Assembly: GCA_958298945.1 (NCBI GenBank)
Contig: OY282606.1
Coordinates: 57,549,920-57,613,919, forward strand
DNA length: 64,000 bases
Reading direction: 5' to 3'
Source: Atherix ibis
Taxonomy: Eukaryota; Arthropoda; Insecta; Diptera; Athericidae
This document shows positions 59,801 through 64,000 of the stretch, piece by piece; the first letter of the stretch is position 1; the number at the start of each line of letters is the position of its first letter. The translations under genes were made by a program, and so were the position numbers. The notes beneath the pieces are model-generated. The model saw only the letters and a list, made by a program, of their open reading frames with translations. It was not told where the DNA came from and did not search any database.

Positions 59801-61823
59801 CTCAAAACTATCAAGTCTTGCATGGAGTCTTATAGTGATTATCTACAGTAATGGAAAATTAAATAAAATTTTCTTCAAAGTCTGAATTTTATTTAAGTAT
59901 ATTTTTTATTTATTTTACATTTCAAAGGACAAATTGAATACTCCCTCATAATGAGTTTTATTGAAATTTGAGTTTAATATACTATTTAAGTTAAGGTAAG
60001 TGCACTTCCAATTATACCATCTATTGTTTTACTTGATAAAATATTATTATTTCAGCATTTTTTCAGGAGATTCTATTCTGATAATAATAAAGTATCTTAA
60101 GACACTTTTATATGTTCTATATAAAATAATATTGATAAGATAATCAACAGTAATTACATATTGAATGTAATTTTTCTTTTTAAAAAGCTTACCATAGTTA
60201 ATCGCTTTGAAAACATGTAATCTACTTGGATGAACATCACAAAATACTGGCATTTATTAGAAAACACTTTGTTTAACTTTTATCAAACTATTTAGTAACA
60301 CTCGTCAGTATAGACGATAATATTTAGTAGCCATGTATTAATAGTAAAAATGAATAAATGCACGAGTACAGGGGAAAACACAGGTTGTTACAGGATAAAA
60401 TATTCAAGAGTGGATACTCTTATGAAAGTAGGAGAATTCAAAATTAAATAAATTTCGACTTTGTATTCAAGTGGAGCTCTCTACCTGATAAGCTCATGTA
60501 TTGTACACATTTTCATGTTTAGTCTCTAATTTATTTTTACTTGTTTTTTTTTTTTTAAAAAAAAGATTGTTTAATTAAAAATTCTCCAAGTACAATCAGT
60601 ATACAATTTATGCAAGACAAACGCGTAGGTGTGTTTACATGAATTTTGTATATTTGCTGTTTTATGTAAATTTACACACTCTTTTTTTTATTATAATGAT
60701 TTACTTTTTGATTTGCTTTTTGTTTTACATTATTTTTTCAACAATATTTTTCTCTTCAAAATATGATATTAAAACTAAAAGCCGAACGTATAACAAGTAC
60801 TTATATTACAATATATAGTTCATCGTTGGTATTTGTTCATTTTATTTAAATTTATAAAGGATTATGATGTCAAGTTTACTTGGCCTATGGCAAACAATAA
60901 TCTATTTAGAAATGGTAAATGTCATCTAACATGGGCCTATGTATATGATATTTGAATTAAGATAATATTTTTCAACAATCACTTTTTTCTGTTTAATTTT
61001 AGATTTTTTCTATGTTAGAGAGAAGCTATTACAATTAAAATTTAGATTGTTCAGGCGTGGTGAAGAGAAAATTGTTTTTAAGAAATAACCTAAAAATCGA
61101 ATAATTACATAGAAACTCAACAAAATTTAACAATCAAGGTTAATTATAGAAGAATGATTATTTGTGTCTAAATCAATTATTCAAGTTAACACTATAGTTT
61201 TATAAATATTTTAGGAGATATTTTAAACTTTACTAGTTACAATATAATTTTTTAAGCATCCGAACAATATAGTACTTATAAAAAATAATTACTCCTTAAA
61301 AATTATTATTTAATTAAGTATAAGATTACATGATTAACTTTTAAGATTCAAATAACCGGTTTATATATTAGCATCGATAATATCAGATTACATACACATA
61401 TAGCATTTACTAAAATTTTTTTATAAAAGCATCATTCAAAGAGTATTTTTTACCAATATTTTTAATAGTTCAGTATAAAAAAGTTTTTTTTACCAATATT
61501 TTAAATTACTGCAGTAAAAAATGTTCGCTGATTTGAAGGCAAAATAGGTTTTTTGCATTAAATATTGGATAAATATTAAAGAATTATGAGAGTTTAAATA
61601 TATGTTTCAATACCTTCCTAACGGTTAGTATATAATATAATTAAAGAAGTACTTTGCTATAAATTGAGATAGATTTGTGAGTAATTTTTTTAAACTTACC
61701 GACATATCTCATTAAATTTGTTTTTTCCGCCCATACAATCAATAATTTTAATTCAATAAGGCAGCATATTCTTTTATTAAATAAATCAGCATTTACCCTA
61801 AGCACTATGTATATATATATATA
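59801..61823. other. A+T-rich, nothing recognised
   Basis: No gene recognised. It ends in a (TA)n run at 61809-61823 immediately before the mariner end. Confidence 0.5.
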
Positions 61824-61977
61824 CGAGGGTCATTCAACAAGTACTTAGCCTACAAAAGTAAAACGAAAATTTTGGAAAGGTGGCAATTTATTTTTCCACA
61901 TAATCTCCTTCAAGCTCGATACACTTGGCAAAGCGATGCTCTAACTTTTTTAACCCGTCCAAAAAATACATTTTCTC
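61824..61977 (-). mobile_element. 154-bp solo end of the 7.2 kb mariner family
   Basis: Matches 7193-7346 with about five differences (about 97 percent), then diverges abruptly within CTC at 61977. It includes the terminal repeat and the last codons of the transposase (EHRFAKCIELEGDYVEK and stop, minus strand); at the site of the 7.2 kb nonsense codon this copy has Phe. It sits directly after a (TA)n run. Confidence 0.88.
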
Positions 61978-62299
61978 TTAGTAGATTTTATTAAATAAAA
62001 TCTTTAATAAATCATTATAGTATCATTAATATAGTTTGCAGTTGTCATAGATGCTTAGCATTAAGTCGCCTACTTCTGCAAGTATAGTATTTACAAATTT
62101 AAAGGTTTGGATATTTTTTTATTCCTGTAAACTAAGTCTATAGTAGCTTATGTGTATTTAGTAAAGATCTTACATGCGCGTATGTCTATAATTATAAAGT
62201 CGATAATAGAACCTTACAAATTTCTTAAGTACTAAAGCAAATTATCCGTTTATCAAGCATAGCTTGATCGACGGTTACACTAACAAATAAAATTATCAA
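61978..62299. other. No gene recognised
   Basis: A+T-rich. TAGAACCTTACAAATTTCTT near 62208 recurs in similar form near 62920, a short unexplained similarity. Confidence 0.4.
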
Positions 62300-62780
62300 G
62301 TTTGAGGCGCAGAAAACCCTCCTTGTGATTTATGAAAAACTGATGCATCCCACAAAAGCCACTGTTTGATGCGGAGACCATTACAGTAAATTCTGAAATA
62401 CATCATGGGATGTTGATGAATTTTTTGTGCCCGAAACTCAATGAATTGAATATGAATTTGGCTACGAATTATAGAACATGACGAAACATCGGTTTGTGTC
62501 ACACTAAATTTAGTGATCGAATAATTTCAAGAGATTTTGATGTGAATTGGCCGTAAATATTTTACAATTTGACACCATTGGACTTTTTTCTTTAAGGCTA
62601 TTCGAGAAAAAAAGTATATGCCAATCATTTAGAAACAATTCAAACTTAATGAGCAATATTCGACAAGAAATTGATCCACTTTTATTACGAAAATTCATCA
62701 AACATTTCGACATTCTGGTGCAGGACAGCAAAATGAATCGTGGTAGTTATATGAATATACAATATATGCCCACTATACAG
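62300..62780 (+). pseudogene. Second relic of the Tc1/mariner-superfamily transposase
   Basis: C-terminal half in broken frames: KATV followed by CGD (near 62356), DRIISRDFDVNWP (62514) with a stop, LTPLDFFL, a stop, GYSRKKVYANHLETI (62570-62640), then in a shifted frame LMSNIRQEIDPLLLRKFIKH (62648) and MNRGSYMNI. The order ISRxxxVNWPPRSCDLTPLDFFLWG...IRxxI...RGGHM is the third-Asp region and C-terminus of the same transposase type as at 58863. The second catalytic Asp region near 62480 is too decayed to read. Confidence 0.7.
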
Positions 62781-64000
62781 TGAGTTTTCTTTCAGCTTAA
62801 AAAAAATACCAGCTGGAATATCTTATTAATATAATGTCTTTGTCATAGGGGATTTCAAGTTGAAACTATTAAATTTAAAATTTATAGTTCTTTCTAGATT
62901 TAAAAAATAGTCAATTAGTTAATAGAACCTTACAATTTATCTAAGTACTACGACAATATATCCGATTATCAAACATAACTTGCCTATATAGTGACTATGA
63001 TTATAGATACAATGTGGGTGTTGAAAAGTTGAAAGAAACTGTAAGAATTAAATTAAAAATTTATAGGTCCTGATAGATTTAAAAAAAAAATATTTTGCAA
63101 TTGCTTATTTGGGAGATGCTATACTATATATCTATCTTATAAAGATCCGACGGAATATTTATCAATAATTTATATATGTTAAGTCTCATTTGCAATATAT
63201 TTGAATTTTTTGTCTGTTTAAATATTTCATCTAGAATCGTTTTTTAAAAGATGTGCATAATTTCACCTCATGTAGATATTAAAGCTGGAACATAATTACG
63301 ATGAGCAACTGCAAAATTGTTGTCAAAATTTTTGAAATATTTGCAATCTAGGAGTTTAGACACAATTGCGAACAGTGACGTAAAAAGTTCTGCGTTAAAT
63401 GTCGGCTTTGAAAATTTTGCATTTTATACATAGCAGATTTTTACATTTTACTATCTTCTTATATTGCAATCCTTTTAAAATTCAAATTAAAAGTAAAATA
63501 ATTTCATATACATGAAGTTTTTTGTGAACTTAAAAATGTTGAATTAAGATCAATATGTATATATAAAGGTGATCAGATGACATATCTTTCCTCGTTGCAG
63601 TAGTGTTTAATTTTTTCCAATCAACGAAATTTGTGTCACTGGTTGTAAGTAGCAATTGTATTCTGTGCAACAAACAGATAAGTGTGCACTTATAGATAGA
63701 TATATTTATAAATATATTTAAAATTATAGCTAAAACAAATAAATGTTAAAATTGCATATAATATTTTTCTTCAATTTTGTTTTTATATAAATGGATTTTA
63801 TGCATTGTCCTCATCATGATCTTGTTACCTAATAATAATCGGTTCCATGTTTGATCTCTGATGGCGTTTTAACTATATTTAATTAACTCCATTTTGATAC
63901 TACACGAAATTTAGAAAATAATAATCTAAATATATTCAAATTATACGTGTATATTAAGATCTATATGAGAAAAAACAGAAATTCTATTTTTTAATAGAAA
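62781..64000. other. A+T-rich, nothing recognised
   Basis: No gene, RNA or repeat recognised up to the window end. Confidence 0.5.

Overview
This is a strongly A+T-rich (roughly three quarters A+T by eye) eukaryotic window, almost certainly an insect and most plausibly a brachyceran fly. The pointers are GT..AG introns, arthropod-style TATA and TCAG initiator motifs, and the repeat content: Jockey, RTE-like and I-clade LINE relics, many mariner/Tc1-type relics and a piggyBac relic. No bacterial, viral or organellar gene organisation is seen. Species is not determinable from the sequence alone.

Layout. Host coding sequence is sparse. Two host features are well supported: (i) a complete two-exon gene at 25.39-25.89 kb (+) for a small secreted Pro/Tyr-rich, collagen-triplet protein, with its own TATA/initiator region and polyadenylation signal; (ii) a coding exon at 46.53-46.88 kb (-) with long Gly and His runs and a clean splice donor, which looks like the 5' coding exon of a developmental transcription factor whose remaining exons lie outside or unrecognised. 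Weak host candidates are a 64-codon ORF in an unusually G+C-rich island at 43.05 kb, a 22-residue hydrophobic micro-ORF at 27.82 kb, and a decayed possible trypsin-like fragment at 22.2 kb.

The rest is intergenic or intronic DNA carrying layered transposon debris. 1.6-2.6 kb: piggyBac remnant (-). 2.8, 40.4 and 45.5 kb: three 3'-end fragments of one I-clade-like LINE (+). 5.0-5.9 and 26.5-27.3 kb: two relics of an RTE-like LINE (+). 7.19-8.48 kb: an almost complete mariner with both inverted repeats and a transposase broken by only one frameshift and three nonsense codons; a 154-bp end of the same family sits at 61.8 kb. 8.87-10.5 kb: one LINE inserted into another, with a 16-bp target-site duplication. 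13.4, 20.0-21.4, 31.0-32.5 and 33.5 kb: Jockey-clade LINE copies in both orientations. 23.0-23.5 kb: a short mariner-type element carrying the end of a second mariner family, whose transposase relic is also at 35.6-36.7 kb. 30.1, 44.6, 48.1, 52.2 and 56.1 kb: relics of a third mariner group. 58.9-59.8 and 62.3-62.8 kb: relics of another Tc1/mariner-superfamily transposase.

The genes do not form a pathway. No novel defence system or gene cluster was found. The most informative structures are evolutionary: the LINE-in-LINE insertion whose flanks rejoin into a readable endonuclease frame; an inverted segment in the 58.9 kb transposase that looks like fold-back template switching; two LINE relics that appear to share internal deletions; and two long hairpins flanking the transcription-factor exon.
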